The translations under genes and the position numbers were made by a program. From contig JAKOVQ010000007.1 in the NCBI GenBank assembly GCA_029781975.1, positions 1-64,000 of the forward strand: a stretch of DNA of 64,000 bases, given 5' to 3'. Shown here in pieces: positions 7,605 through 18,580 of the stretch (positions within the stretch are counted from its first letter, which is position 1; each line of letters begins with the position of its first letter). The notes under the pieces were generated by a model. That model was not told the DNA's origin and did no database searches. It worked only from the letters and a program-made list of their open reading frames with translations. Origin of the DNA: Acidobacteriota bacterium. GTDB lineage: Bacteria > Acidobacteriota > Thermoanaerobaculia > UBA5066.

Positions 7605-7880
7605 ATGTCCACCGTTCAGATCTCCGCCCACATCTCTCAGACGACGAATCACGAGCTCGAGCGCTTCGCCGATGCGCGTGGCCTCAAGAAGGGCTTCGTC
7701 ATCGAGGACGCGATCCTTCACCACCTCCAGGCCCTCCGCGAGGTGCCTGAGGACGTCATCGTCCCTGTCCGGCTCGTTGTCAGCCCGGCCTCTCTGGCAA
7801 AGGTCGTCGAGCGTATCGAGCGACCTCGTCGACCGACAGCCGCGATGCGAAAGCTGATGAAGGGGAGCTCCCGAGGCTGA
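7605..7880 (+). CDS. Ribbon-helix-helix antitoxin
   Basis: A 91-residue protein whose first half fits an RHH DNA-binding domain: a strand (STVQISAHIS) followed by two helices (NHELERFADARGLKKGFVIE and DAILHHLQALREV). The C-terminal half (about 50-91) would wrap the toxin, ending in a basic, helical RRPTAAMRKLMKG. It is followed after 12 nt by a GNAT acetyltransferase, the standard order of TacA-TacT/AtaR-AtaT type II toxin-antitoxin systems. The antitoxin should neutralise the toxin and, with it, repress the promoter at 7559-7596. Start chosen at the first ATG after the operator, with AGAGG 7 nt upstream. Confidence 0.8.
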   Translation: MSTVQISAHISQTTNHELERFADARGLKKGFVIEDAILHHLQALREVPEDVIVPVRLVVSPASLAKVVERIERPRRPTAAMRKLMKGSSRG

Positions 7881-7892
7881 CGAGCCGTGGCG

Positions 7893-8417
7893 ATGTTCAT
7901 TCGGTCTCTGGCACCGGGGGACGACCGGTCGGCCTTTCGCTCCGGGAACATCGACCTTGACCGGTTCTTCCAGCGTTTCGCCGGCCAGAATCAGTTCCGC
8001 CACTACGTCGGTGTGACGTACGTTGCGGTGGACGGCGAGTCGATCCTGGGATTCGTGACTGTCACGGCTGCCTCCATCGAGGTGTCGAGCCTGTCTCCCC
8101 AGGCGCGGAAGAGGCTCCCGGTCTACCCGGTCCCGGTCCTGCGTCTCGCACGCCTCGCGGTGGGCGAGGCGGTGCAGGGCCAGGGGATTGGCTCGTCCCT
8201 GCTGCGCCACGTCTTTTCTCTCGCCCACGAGATGGCCAGCCGCATCGGGTGCGTCGGAGTCATCGTCGATGCAAAGGAGGCGGCCGTGCCGTTCTACGAG
8301 CGATATGGCTTCGAGGCGCTCGATGTCGAAGCCGGTCGCCTCGGCGACCGGCCGGTGCCGACGCCCATGTTCCTGGAGATAGGCGCGATCCCGAGGCCCA
8401 GGAAGGCGAGCCCGTAA
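7893..8417 (+). CDS. GNAT-family acetyltransferase toxin (TacT/AtaT-like)
   Basis: A 174-residue GNAT protein. The N-terminal block FIRSLAPGDDRSAF..GNIDLDRFF..GQNQFRH is characteristic of toxin-type GNATs. The acetyl-CoA pyrophosphate loop is Q95-G-Q-G-I-G100, and the likely catalytic tyrosine is Y135 in PFYERYGF. Characterised members acetylate the amino group of aminoacyl-tRNA and block translation. The antitoxin gene lies immediately upstream. GTG at 7887 is an alternative start adding two residues; ATG 7893 matches family N-termini better. Both genes look intact, unlike the other toxin loci in this window. Confidence 0.8.
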   Translation: MFIRSLAPGDDRSAFRSGNIDLDRFFQRFAGQNQFRHYVGVTYVAVDGESILGFVTVTAASIEVSSLSPQARKRLPVYPVPVLRLARLAVGEAVQGQGIGSSLLRHVFSLAHEMASRIGCVGVIVDAKEAAVPFYERYGFEALDVEAGRLGDRPVPTPMFLEIGAIPRPRKASP

Positions 8418-8701
8418 GGGCCGGGGAGCCCCGGGAGGGACCTACTCCTCAACGCCGGGACGTGGTCGCTTCGCCGCCGATCTGCCTGGCCGGAATTCGT
8501 CGACGAGGTCCGGCCATCGTCAGAACCCGTACGTCATCGCGGCGACGCTGACACCGGAGTCTCAGGCGAGGGGGAGCGCCGTCTTCCCGGGTCCGAGCGT
8601 CCCCGCGGCACGGGAGCGGTCGAGCGCGAGGGAAACCGACAGGTCGAGCTCCCCCGCCGCCGCAAGGTGGTGAGGTTCGACTGTCGCAGCCCCCGCGGTC
8701 G

Positions 8702-8830
8702 GGCGACGACGTCGCGGGCCTCTCCGGCGGCGAGAAGTCGCGCCTCGTCCTCGCCCAGATTCTCTTCGTCTCCCACGACCGGACCTTCCTTCGCGGCCTC
8801 GCATGCCGCAGCCTCGACGGCGGAGGTCAC
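8702..8830 (+). pseudogene. ABC-F ATPase fragment (signature plus H-loop, Walker B deleted)
   Basis: The frame reads GDDVAGLSGGEKSRLVLAQ, then ILFVSHDRTFLRGL. These are the ABC signature LSGGE and the H-loop of an ABC-F protein, joined without the roughly 35 residues that should carry Walker B and the D-loop. The junction matches the fragment at 2374-2427. The frame then ends in unrelated sequence at the convergent TonB receptor gene. The rest of 8418-8840 holds no gene I can support. Confidence 0.6.
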
Positions 8831-8840
8831 CCCCCTTTCG

Positions 8841-11066
8841 TCAGAACGACCCCGAGAGCGACAGGATCGCTCCGCGCCCCGGGGCCAGGACGTAGTTCTC
8901 GTCGGCCGAGTCGGCGTAGGACTTGTCGAGGACGTTCCGCGCCGCGAGGGTCACCGTGAGGAGGTCGGAGAAGCGCCAGCCCGTCGACAGGTCGACCCGG
9001 CCGTAGCCGGGGACGACGACCTCCGCCGCGCCGGGTCTCGTGTCCCGCGCCATCGCGACGAAGCGCGCCCGCCAGAAGAAGCCCGCGAAGGGCTCGTGGT
9101 CGACGACGACCTGCGCCGTGGGGGGAAGGACGTCGGCCGCCCACGTGCGGTCGTCGAGGATGCGTCCCTGCGAGAGCGAGCCGAGGAGGCGGATGACGAG
9201 GCGCGGCGTGAGCCGCACGTCGGCCTCGAGCTCGACCCCCGCGATCTCCGCCTCGCCGCGGTTCCGGAACAGGTTGTCGTTTCCCGACTTGTACCGCTCG
9301 ACGAGGTCCCGGATCCGGTAGACGTACCCGGAGAGGCCGAGGCCGACCGGGCCGCTCCGCCCGCGGAGCGAGAGGTCGTACTGGTTCGACGTCTCGGCGA
9401 CGAGGTCGGGGTTGCCGACGACGAAGCCGCGGCCGGAGACGCCCCGGAAATAGCGGTCGGAGAGCGTCGGGTCGCGGAAACCGCGCGCGACCTGCGCGGT
9501 GACCTTCCACTCGGGCGCGATCGCGTACGTGAGCGCCGCGAACCCGGAGAAGGCGCCGTCGGAGGTCGACCGGTCGCCGAAGGACCCGCCGGTGTTACGC
9601 GTCTCGACGTGGTCGCCCCGGAGGCCGGCGGTCAGGATCAGGCCGTCGCCCGCGATCGGCACGTCCCCCTCGACGAACGCGCCGAGGTCGGTCCGGGCCG
9701 CGTCCTCGACGGCGACCTCGATCGCGGTCGTCGTCGGGTTCCCGGCCGCGTCGTAGCTGTTCGTGACGTTCAGCGCCTCGAGGCCGGTCCGTCCGTTCAC
9801 GTCCACGCCGACGCGAAGCCCGGCGGCGCCGAGAGCGCGGCGCCCGAGGAGCCTCACCGAGAAGTCGTCCGCGTCGACGTCGGAGATCGAGTCCCGGAGC
9901 GTCGTCGTCGCGTTCGGCCGACGCTGGCGGTTCGTGGCGATCGCGTACGAGCCGTAGAACGACCGCAGCTCGACGGACGAGAAGCCGAGGACGTCCGGGA
10001 CGTCGAGACCGAGCGAGAGGCGCCGGGATTCCTCGGACGGGTAGAACGTCCGCGTCGTCGGGAGGTCGGCCTGCGGCTTCCCCATGTCGCGGACCTCGTC
10101 GAGCTCGAACCCGGCGAAGAGGCGGGCGTTCCCGAGGGGGACGACGCCGCGGACGAGAAGCCCGCGATCCCGCACGGCGGAGTTGTCCTGCGTCCCGGCG
10201 GGCGACTCGTAGTCGCGCTGGCTCCGCTGGTAGAGGTGGAGCGCGAAGGCCGCCGGGCCCACGGGGACGTTCACGCCGACGCCCGCCGCCGCTTCGGGGC
10301 TCCCCCCGACGCCCCCGGCGACCTGGTAGCGGAGCCCGAAGGAGCCGGTCTGAGGCAGGGGCGTCCGGGCGTGGACGATGCCGCCGAGGGCGTCGGAGCC
10401 GTAGGCGACGGAGCCGGGGCCGCGGACGACCTCGACGGACTCGAGGACGAAGGGATTGAGGTACGAGGCCGAGGGGCCGACGCGGCGCTCCGCCGAGACG
10501 CGCCCGTCGTCCAGCATCACGAGCGTCCGCCCGCGCGCGAGGCCCCGGATGACCGGAACGGCGCTCGTCGACTCGTCGCTCTTCGAGACGCCCGGGAGGG
10601 TCTCGATCGCCTCGACGAGCCGGGTCGGCTGCCGTTCCTCGAGCTCCCGCTTCGAGACGAGCGAGACCGGGTCCGCGGGAGGGGCGAGGAGCGAGGACGC
10701 GACGTCGGCGGAGACGAGGACCTCGGTGGAGCGGGCTGGCGGGAGGACGAGGTCGCTGACGTCTGCCGTCGCGCGGCGCTCCACGCGGACGATGCCGAGC
10801 CAGGCGCCGCTCGGCGCGAAGACGCCGACCTCGAACGGGGGGGCGGGCTCGGCCTCGAGCGTCAGCTCGCCTTTCGGGTCGGCAGCGACCGAGCCCGCGC
10901 GGCCGAGGATCGCGACCCGCGCGCCGGGGACGGCGCGGCCGTGCTCGTCGACGACGCGGTAGCGCGCCGCCTCGAGCGGACGGGTCGCGAGGAGAAGGAA
11001 CGCGGAGAGGAAGGCAACCCGGGAGAGCCGGGAGGGCCCGGACTCGCGGAACGACGGATGGGGCAT
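8841..11066 (-). CDS. TonB-dependent outer-membrane receptor
   Basis: A 741-residue protein with a signal peptide (LSRVAFLSAFLLLATRPLEA). Next come a carboxypeptidase-regulatory-like/Ig-like N-terminal domain (about 35-110) and a plug domain with the hallmarks LVEAIETLPGVSKSDE, PVIRGLARGRTLVMLDDGRV and VEVVRGPGSVAYGSDALGGI. The rest is a 22-strand-type beta barrel ending in LSLSGSF with the terminal phenylalanine. The ligand (siderophore, cobalamin, sugar or peptide) is not evident; the barrel has the general look of colicin-I/vitamin-B12-type receptors. A secreted protein gene lies 128 nt upstream on the same strand. No Fur box or cobalamin riboswitch was recognised in that gap. Confidence 0.9.
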   Translation of the reverse strand: MPHPSFRESGPSRLSRVAFLSAFLLLATRPLEAARYRVVDEHGRAVPGARVAILGRAGSVAADPKGELTLEAEPAPPFEVGVFAPSGAWLGIVRVERRATADVSDLVLPPARSTEVLVSADVASSLLAPPADPVSLVSKRELEERQPTRLVEAIETLPGVSKSDESTSAVPVIRGLARGRTLVMLDDGRVSAERRVGPSASYLNPFVLESVEVVRGPGSVAYGSDALGGIVHARTPLPQTGSFGLRYQVAGGVGGSPEAAAGVGVNVPVGPAAFALHLYQRSQRDYESPAGTQDNSAVRDRGLLVRGVVPLGNARLFAGFELDEVRDMGKPQADLPTTRTFYPSEESRRLSLGLDVPDVLGFSSVELRSFYGSYAIATNRQRRPNATTTLRDSISDVDADDFSVRLLGRRALGAAGLRVGVDVNGRTGLEALNVTNSYDAAGNPTTTAIEVAVEDAARTDLGAFVEGDVPIAGDGLILTAGLRGDHVETRNTGGSFGDRSTSDGAFSGFAALTYAIAPEWKVTAQVARGFRDPTLSDRYFRGVSGRGFVVGNPDLVAETSNQYDLSLRGRSGPVGLGLSGYVYRIRDLVERYKSGNDNLFRNRGEAEIAGVELEADVRLTPRLVIRLLGSLSQGRILDDRTWAADVLPPTAQVVVDHEPFAGFFWRARFVAMARDTRPGAAEVVVPGYGRVDLSTGWRFSDLLTVTLAARNVLDKSYADSADENYVLAPGRGAILSLSGSF

Positions 11067-11194
11067 GCGGCAGTCCTTTCAGGCTCGGGGGGACGGGCGG
11101 GACCTTGCGGATCGCAGCGCGTCGGCACGAAGGGGCGAGGCCTCCGCCGGCCGTCGGCGCGGTGAGACCCGGACCGCGAGGGGGGACCGCCGTC

Positions 11195-11869
11195 TCAGTT
11201 CCGGAGCGGGGTCGAAGCGCCGGGGAAGGCCGGCTCCCGAGCCGAGCTCGCGGTGCCGGAAGGCGCGGCGGGACTCTCGTCGCGAGGCCCGGATGCCTCC
11301 CCTGCGGGCGACGCCGCCGGCAGGGGGCGCGACGAGGGGACGGCCGGAGCGGCGCGCCCGGCCTCCGCCTCCGCGGCGGAGGGCGGCCGTCCGAGAGCCG
11401 GCGATGGGCCCTCGAGGGGCCGTCCCGCAGGCTCCGCCCACCATTCCATGGCCGCCCCCGGAACCGGCCTCGTGGCCGGGGCCCGCACCGGAACGCGGCC
11501 CGTCGCGGGAAGGCCGGCGAGCTCGAAGCTCTCCGACTGCGCGACGTCGATCTCCTCGCGGTCTCCGCCCCTGTGGTCCCCGTCGATCTCGCGGCCCGCG
11601 CGAACGACGAAGCGCGCCGAGCCGGCGAGGAGCGGGAGGACCACGACGACGCGGGGGTGATCGCCCCGGACCTCGTCCGTGAGCCTCACGCGCGGCCCGC
11701 CTTCGATCTGCAGGAGGAGCTCGCTCTCGTCGAAGCCGTGCGGCAGCTGCCAGGAGACCGCAATGTCGGCCGGCGACGCGCCCGGGGACGGCTCGACGAC
11801 GATCGCCTCCGCGCGCGCGAGCGTCGCAGACAGGAGCGTGGCGAGGAGCGCGAGGATCGGGACTCGCAT
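11195..11869 (-). CDS. Secreted hypothetical protein upstream of the TonB receptor
   Basis: A 224-residue protein with a signal peptide (MRVPILALLATLLSATLARA). A short folded part follows (about 22-115) that looks like a fibronectin/Ig-type beta sandwich: VEPSPGASPADIAVSW, LLLQIEGGPRVRL, RFVVRAGREIDGD. The C-terminal half is low-complexity Pro/Ala/Ser/Gly and probably disordered. I do not recognise a family. It is co-oriented with and precedes the TonB receptor, so it may be a periplasmic or surface accessory. Longer start options upstream lack protein-like sequence. Confidence 0.6.
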   Translation of the reverse strand: MRVPILALLATLLSATLARAEAIVVEPSPGASPADIAVSWQLPHGFDESELLLQIEGGPRVRLTDEVRGDHPRVVVVLPLLAGSARFVVRAGREIDGDHRGGDREEIDVAQSESFELAGLPATGRVPVRAPATRPVPGAAMEWWAEPAGRPLEGPSPALGRPPSAAEAEAGRAAPAVPSSRPLPAASPAGEASGPRDESPAAPSGTASSAREPAFPGASTPLRN

Positions 11870-12021
11870 CGGGGTGGAAGGAGGATAGGCCGCCGGAACC
11901 GGCCCTTCAAGGCGCATGCCCGGAACGCACCCCGTCCGGACGCGGACGTCCTCCAGGTTCCGGCCCGCGTCAGCCGCCGCTTCCTCCACCAGTTTGCCGC
12001 CCCCGGCGATCCGCCGCAGGC

Positions 12022-12088
12022 CCACACGGTCGAGCCTCGTCTCCACCGCGACCCGGCAGGCCGACGCTCGCCTCACCCTCCTCGAGAA
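12022..12088 (+). repeat. Dispersed ~67-bp intergenic repeat, copy B
   Basis: Shares CCACACGGTC, CCTCGTCTCCACC and CCGGCAG in the same order and spacing with the copy at 7446-7511. The interval 11870-12248 carries only this repeat and the hairpin that follows. Confidence 0.45.
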
Positions 12089-12125
12089 CGGACCCCGGGA
12101 GGCCCCCGGCGCTCCCTGAGCGTGC

Positions 12126-12166
12126 GCGCCCGGGAGCGGCGCCGCCGCGGTGCCGCCCCCGGGCGC
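12126..12166. terminator. GC-rich hairpin upstream of the DUF2059 gene
   Basis: Arms 12126-12140 and 12152-12166 pair over 15 bp with one mismatch, around an 11-nt loop. There is no U-tract, so it may be a structured repeat end or regulatory hairpin and not a classical terminator. Confidence 0.35.
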
Positions 12167-12248
12167 CGTTCGAGCCCGCGCGGCCCTGCAGACACTCGCG
12201 GTGTAGCATCGACGCAAAGCCGAACGGACCCGGAGAGCGAGGATCGAA

Positions 12249-13133
12249 ATGCGCCGAACCCTTCTTGCTGTCGTTGTCGTCGCCGTTGCCGCCGCCCTGC
12301 CGCTCAACGCCGTGGAACCCGAGCCAAGCAAGCGTCAGCGCGAGCTCATCGTGGAGCTCCTCGGCCTGACGGCCGGAGAGGGCACGATGCAGGAAGTCAT
12401 GAAGTCGGTCCTCGAGCAGAGCCAGAAGCAGTTCATCGCGAAGGCCGAGGCGCAGGGTGACGTGCCGAAGGACCTCGAGGAGCGGAAGGAGCTCTACGCC
12501 CTGCTTCACGAGGAGCTCGCGCGGATCGACGTCTCGGCGGCGCTCGCGGAGCCGGCGATCCGGATCTACGCGAAGTACTACACGGAGAGCGAGATCGCGG
12601 ACCTCGTCGCGTTCTATCGAACTCCGACGGGGCGGAAGTCGATAAAGGTGCTCCCCGCGATCGTGCGCGAGTCGGCCGAGGCGAGCGCGAAGAGCCTCGG
12701 GCCGCTCCTCGAGCAGGCGGCTTCGCGGGCGTCGCAGCGGCAGGAAGCGAAGCGGAGGCCGTGGAGGCAGGTGATGGCCGACATTCGGAGGCTGGGCATC
12801 GCGGTCCTGGCGTATTCGGTCGAGCAGGCCGATTCGAGCTACCCGCCGGGCGACTTCGCCTCGCTCGGGCGCCATCTCGTGCCGAAGTACCTCGAGTCGA
12901 TGCCGGCGAAGGACCCGTGGGGAACGCCCTACGGCTACTCCGCTTCGGCGGACGGCCAGCACTATCGCCTCGTGTGCGCCGGCTCGGACCGGAAGCTCGA
13001 GCCGACGAGCCTGCAGATCGTGCTTGCAGCCGACGGGAAGGACCCGCGGGAGAAGGTCAGTGACCGGCTCGAGGATGACATCATCCAGCAGGACGGCGTC
13101 TTCGTGCAGTACTTCGTGCAGAAGAGGGAGTGA
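12249..13133 (+). CDS. DUF2059 protein fused to a type II pseudopilin (GspG)-like domain
   Basis: A 294-residue exported protein (signal peptide MRRTLLAVVVVAVAAALPLN). Residues about 30-155 follow the DUF2059 pattern, including YAKYYTESEIADLVAFYRTP. After a basic linker, residues about 172-270 resemble the globular part of a major pseudopilin: MADIRRLGIAVLAYSVEQ, YPPGDFASLGRHLVPKYLES, then MPAKDPWGTPYGYSA. There is no prepilin helix or cleavage site, so the pseudopilin-like part is presumably a free periplasmic domain. TAGCAT (12204-12209) is a plausible -10, and GGAGAGCGAGGA precedes the ATG. DUF2059 function is unknown. Confidence 0.75.
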   Translation: MRRTLLAVVVVAVAAALPLNAVEPEPSKRQRELIVELLGLTAGEGTMQEVMKSVLEQSQKQFIAKAEAQGDVPKDLEERKELYALLHEELARIDVSAALAEPAIRIYAKYYTESEIADLVAFYRTPTGRKSIKVLPAIVRESAEASAKSLGPLLEQAASRASQRQEAKRRPWRQVMADIRRLGIAVLAYSVEQADSSYPPGDFASLGRHLVPKYLESMPAKDPWGTPYGYSASADGQHYRLVCAGSDRKLEPTSLQIVLAADGKDPREKVSDRLEDDIIQQDGVFVQYFVQKRE

Positions 13134-13220
13134 CCGAGCGGCGCGGCGAGGCTCGCGGGATCGCCGGCGCGGCGGTCCCGCCCCGTCTTCGTCCTGCCCT
13201 CGCACGTCCGTGCGGGCCGT

Positions 13221-13862
13221 CTACGACCGCGACATCGTCGAGAGCGCGGGGCTAAAGCCCGGGCCCCGGTACGTGAGCGTCGCGGTGCCGAGCCGGATCT
13301 CGTCCCCGTCGAAGAGGGACGCGCGGCCTTCCACGCGCCGCGACCCGACGAACGTCCCGTTGCGGCTGCCGAGGTCCTCGAGGTAGGCCTCGCGCCCGTC
13401 GACGACGACCCGCGCGTGCTGACGCGAGACGGACGGGTGCCCGACGACGACCGCCGAGGCCGGGTCCCTCCCGAGGAGGTTCTCCCCCTCGACGAGAACG
13501 ACCGTCGTCCCGGCCCAGACGAGCCCGTGCTCCTTCGGCGGCGCGGGCCCCTGCACCTCGCGGACGTTCCCGTCGAACGCGTAGCCGAAGGACGGGACGG
13601 TCCGGAGCCACCGGGGCGAGCGCGCGTCGTCGCCGAGGGCCCTCCGGAGCTCGTTCACGAGGACGGCGATGCTCCCGTCGGAGACGACGACGTCCGGCCA
13701 GAGCGTGTCCAGGATCTCCCGCCGCGAGACGGCCGCCGGCCTCCGGTCGAGGAGGAGCTCGAGCAGCCTGTAGGCGCGCGGCGAGACGTGGATCGCTTCG
13801 CCGCCCCGGAAGAGCCCCCGGCGATCGCGGTCCATCGTCACGTCGTCGAACCGGTACCTCAT
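13221..13862 (-). CDS. Winged-helix (OmpR/CadC-type) DNA-binding protein with C-terminal FHA domain
   Basis: A 213-residue protein. Residues about 1-92 are an OmpR/PhoB-type winged helix (LSP-type RAYRLLELLLDRRPAAVSRREIL..LWPDV..SDGSIAVLVNELRRALGD, closing with VPSFGYAF). Residues about 115-200 are an FHA domain with GRD, SVSRQHARV and LGSRNGTFV. FHA domains bind phosphothreonine, so a Ser/Thr kinase probably controls this regulator; a kinase gene lies divergently next door at 14133. There is no receiver domain. Start set at ATG 13862 (MRYRFDDV), with AGGAC 6 nt upstream; ATG 13877 would add five residues. Confidence 0.85.
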   Translation of the reverse strand: MRYRFDDVTMDRDRRGLFRGGEAIHVSPRAYRLLELLLDRRPAAVSRREILDTLWPDVVVSDGSIAVLVNELRRALGDDARSPRWLRTVPSFGYAFDGNVREVQGPAPPKEHGLVWAGTTVVLVEGENLLGRDPASAVVVGHPSVSRQHARVVVDGREAYLEDLGSRNGTFVGSRRVEGRASLFDGDEIRLGTATLTYRGPGFSPALSTMSRS

Positions 13863-14132
13863 GGCGTCCTGAATCATTTTCCGACAGGTCCGAAAGGAAG
13901 CGCCCTCCTCGTCCGCCCGACGTTCCGGGCGGGACGGCGCGAACGCTCCTGATCCGGAACGTCACACCCGCTTCCCGGCCGGAAGGAGGGCCCGATGCGC
14001 ATGCCCGTGCTTCGTGCGCTCTTCGCCGCGGCCAGCGCCTTCTTCCTGATACGGGAGGCGAGGTGCGGCGTGCGTCCGCGGGTTTAGACTCCGCCGAAAT
14101 CCCGGAAATCGCGACTCCGCGGGGGGACACGG

Positions 14133-16823
<2,691 letters not shown>

Positions 16824-16973
16824 TCCCCCGGCGGCCGCGCCCTGGACGGAGACCGCCGCGATTCGGTCCGGGCCGTCCGGTCTGGCCCCATCTACCCAAA
16901 AATGGCTGGTTTTCACCAGTCCAATATTCCTCTTGACCCCCTCCATTGAACCGAAATAGGCTTTCAATAGCCG

Positions 16974-16993
16974 ATCCAATCTACAGATTGGAT
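16974..16993 (+). promoter_or_regulatory. Palindromic operator overlapping the MocR start codon
   Basis: A perfect 9-bp inverted repeat, ATCCAATCT-AC-AGATTGGAT; its right arm runs into the ATG at 16992. Upstream, ATTGAA (16945-16950) and TTCAAT (16963-16968) form a second, looser inverted pair. Likely binding sites for the MocR protein itself. Confidence 0.6.
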
Positions 16994-18560
16994 GGCTACA
17001 CGAAGGAGGCCGATCGACGTGGAGCTGAGGCTGGACAAGGCGAGCGCCGTTCCCGTCTACCTCCAGATCCGCGACGCGATCCGCGAGCAGATCCTCTCCG
17101 GGCGCCTCGCTGGAGGGGAGAAGCTCCTGCCGGAGCGCAAGCTCGCCTCGGCCCTCCGGATCAACCGCTCCACGGTCCTCGCCGCCTACCGCGAGCTGAA
17201 GGACGAGGGGCTGGTCGAAGCGAGGGTCGGGAGCGGGACGGTCGTGAAGGCGCCTCCCCCTCGCCCCGGCGGGCCCGGCCCGTTCCCGGCCGCGCCGCTT
17301 CCCTGGCGGTCGCTCTTCGGCTCGAGCGCGGCCCGCGAGCACGACCCGCTCCTGAGAGACCTCCTCGAGCTGACCGAGCGGCGGGACGTCCTCTCCCTGG
17401 CCGCGGGCCTGCCCGCCCCGGAGCTCCTCCCCATCGACACCTTCTCGCGGATCGCCGTCGAGGTCCTCGCCGAGCACGGCGCCGAGGCGCTCCTCCACAG
17501 CCCCACGGAGGGGCTGACGCCGTTCCGCGAGTCGCTTGCCGCCCTGACGGCGTCCCGCGGGATCCCCTGCACGGCGGCAGAGGTCCTCGTCACCTCCGGC
17601 TCCCAGCAGGGGCTCGACCTCGCGGCCCGCGTCTTCCTCGACCCGGGCGACGCCGTCGTCGTCGAGGAGCCGACCTACTTCGGCGCCCTCGAGGCGTTCC
17701 GGACCGCGCAGGTGCGCCTCCTCGGCGTCCCGGTCGACGGCGACGGGATGAGGACCGACCTCCTCGAGGCCCTCCTCGAGCGCCACCGCCCGAAGCTGAT
17801 CTACACCCTTCCGACGTTCCAGAACCCCTCGGGCGCGGTGATGAGCCTCGCGCGGCGCCGCCATCTCCTGGAGCTCGCGGCCCGCCACGGCGTCCCCGTC
17901 CTGGAGGACGACTCCTACTCCGACCTCCGCTACGACGGAGAGCCGCTCCCGGCCCTTGCCGCCCTCGACGCCGCCGACGCGGGTGGCACCGGCGACTCCG
18001 GCGCGCGGGTCCTCTACCTGAGCTCGCTCTCGAAGGTCCTCGTCCCGGGCTTCCGGCTCGGCTGGCTCCGGGCGCCGGAGCCGGTCGTCCGCCAGCTCGC
18101 CCTCGCCAAGCAGGCGATCGACCTCCACTCGGGGACGCTCGGCCAGCTCCTCGTCGACCGGTTCCTCCGCGACGGGCTCTTCGCGCCGCACGCGGCGCTC
18201 CTCCGCAGGGAGTACGCCCGGCGCCGCGCGGCGATCCTCGGGGCGCTCTCGGAGCTGGCCCCCGGCCGCCTCTCGTTCGTCCGCCCGGCCGGCGGCTACT
18301 ACGTCTGGGCCCGCGCCGGCGTCGGCGTCCTCGAGGGCCGCCTCCTCGCCGAGGCGGCACGCGAGGGGGTGGCCTTCCTGCCGGGGGCGGCCTGCCACGT
18401 CCACCCGCCGGCGGAGACCTTCCTCCGCCTGAACTTCACCCACCAGACGCCGGAGCGGATCCGCGAGGGGGTGGGCCGGCTCGCCCGCGCCCTCGCCGCC
18501 GCCGAGGCGGAGGGCCCACCGAAAAGGCGCGACGGGGCGGGGACGCCCCCGATCGTCTGA
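16992..18560 (+). CDS. MocR/PdxR-type GntR regulator with aminotransferase domain
   Basis: A 522-residue protein. Residues about 12-80 are a GntR winged helix (VPVYLQIRDAIREQILSGRL, KLASALRINRSTVLAAYREL). A linker leads to a fold-type I aminotransferase domain with GLPAPELLP, SGSQQGLDLAARVFLDPGDA, YTLPTFQNPSG and the PLP lysine K348 in LSSLSKVLVPGFRLGW. MocR regulators use PLP or its adducts as signals and usually act on genes next door. The aminotransferase gene 20 nt downstream is its close paralogue and probable target. The palindrome across the start codon suggests autoregulation. Confidence 0.92.
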   Translation: MATRRRPIDVELRLDKASAVPVYLQIRDAIREQILSGRLAGGEKLLPERKLASALRINRSTVLAAYRELKDEGLVEARVGSGTVVKAPPPRPGGPGPFPAAPLPWRSLFGSSAAREHDPLLRDLLELTERRDVLSLAAGLPAPELLPIDTFSRIAVEVLAEHGAEALLHSPTEGLTPFRESLAALTASRGIPCTAAEVLVTSGSQQGLDLAARVFLDPGDAVVVEEPTYFGALEAFRTAQVRLLGVPVDGDGMRTDLLEALLERHRPKLIYTLPTFQNPSGAVMSLARRRHLLELAARHGVPVLEDDSYSDLRYDGEPLPALAALDAADAGGTGDSGARVLYLSSLSKVLVPGFRLGWLRAPEPVVRQLALAKQAIDLHSGTLGQLLVDRFLRDGLFAPHAALLRREYARRRAAILGALSELAPGRLSFVRPAGGYYVWARAGVGVLEGRLLAEAAREGVAFLPGAACHVHPPAETFLRLNFTHQTPERIREGVGRLARALAAAEAEGPPKRRDGAGTPPIV

Positions 18561-18580
18561 GGAGCCGCAAGGAGGCTGTC

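Noticed and set aside
8668-8700. GGTTCGACTGTCGC resembling a tRNA T-arm
   Set aside because: No acceptor, D or anticodon stem can be paired around it.
8562-8804. Minus-strand ORF containing a GPGKT-like string
   Set aside because: The P-loop-like string has no surrounding ATPase context and the opposite strand carries the clear ABC-F signature.
8667-11165. 832-codon plus-strand frame across the TonB receptor
   Set aside because: Arg/Glu/Val-rich shadow of the minus-strand receptor with no domain signal.
11067-11194. Gap before the TonB receptor examined for a cobalamin riboswitch or Fur box
   Set aside because: No conserved B12-box or Fur-like palindrome was recognisable.
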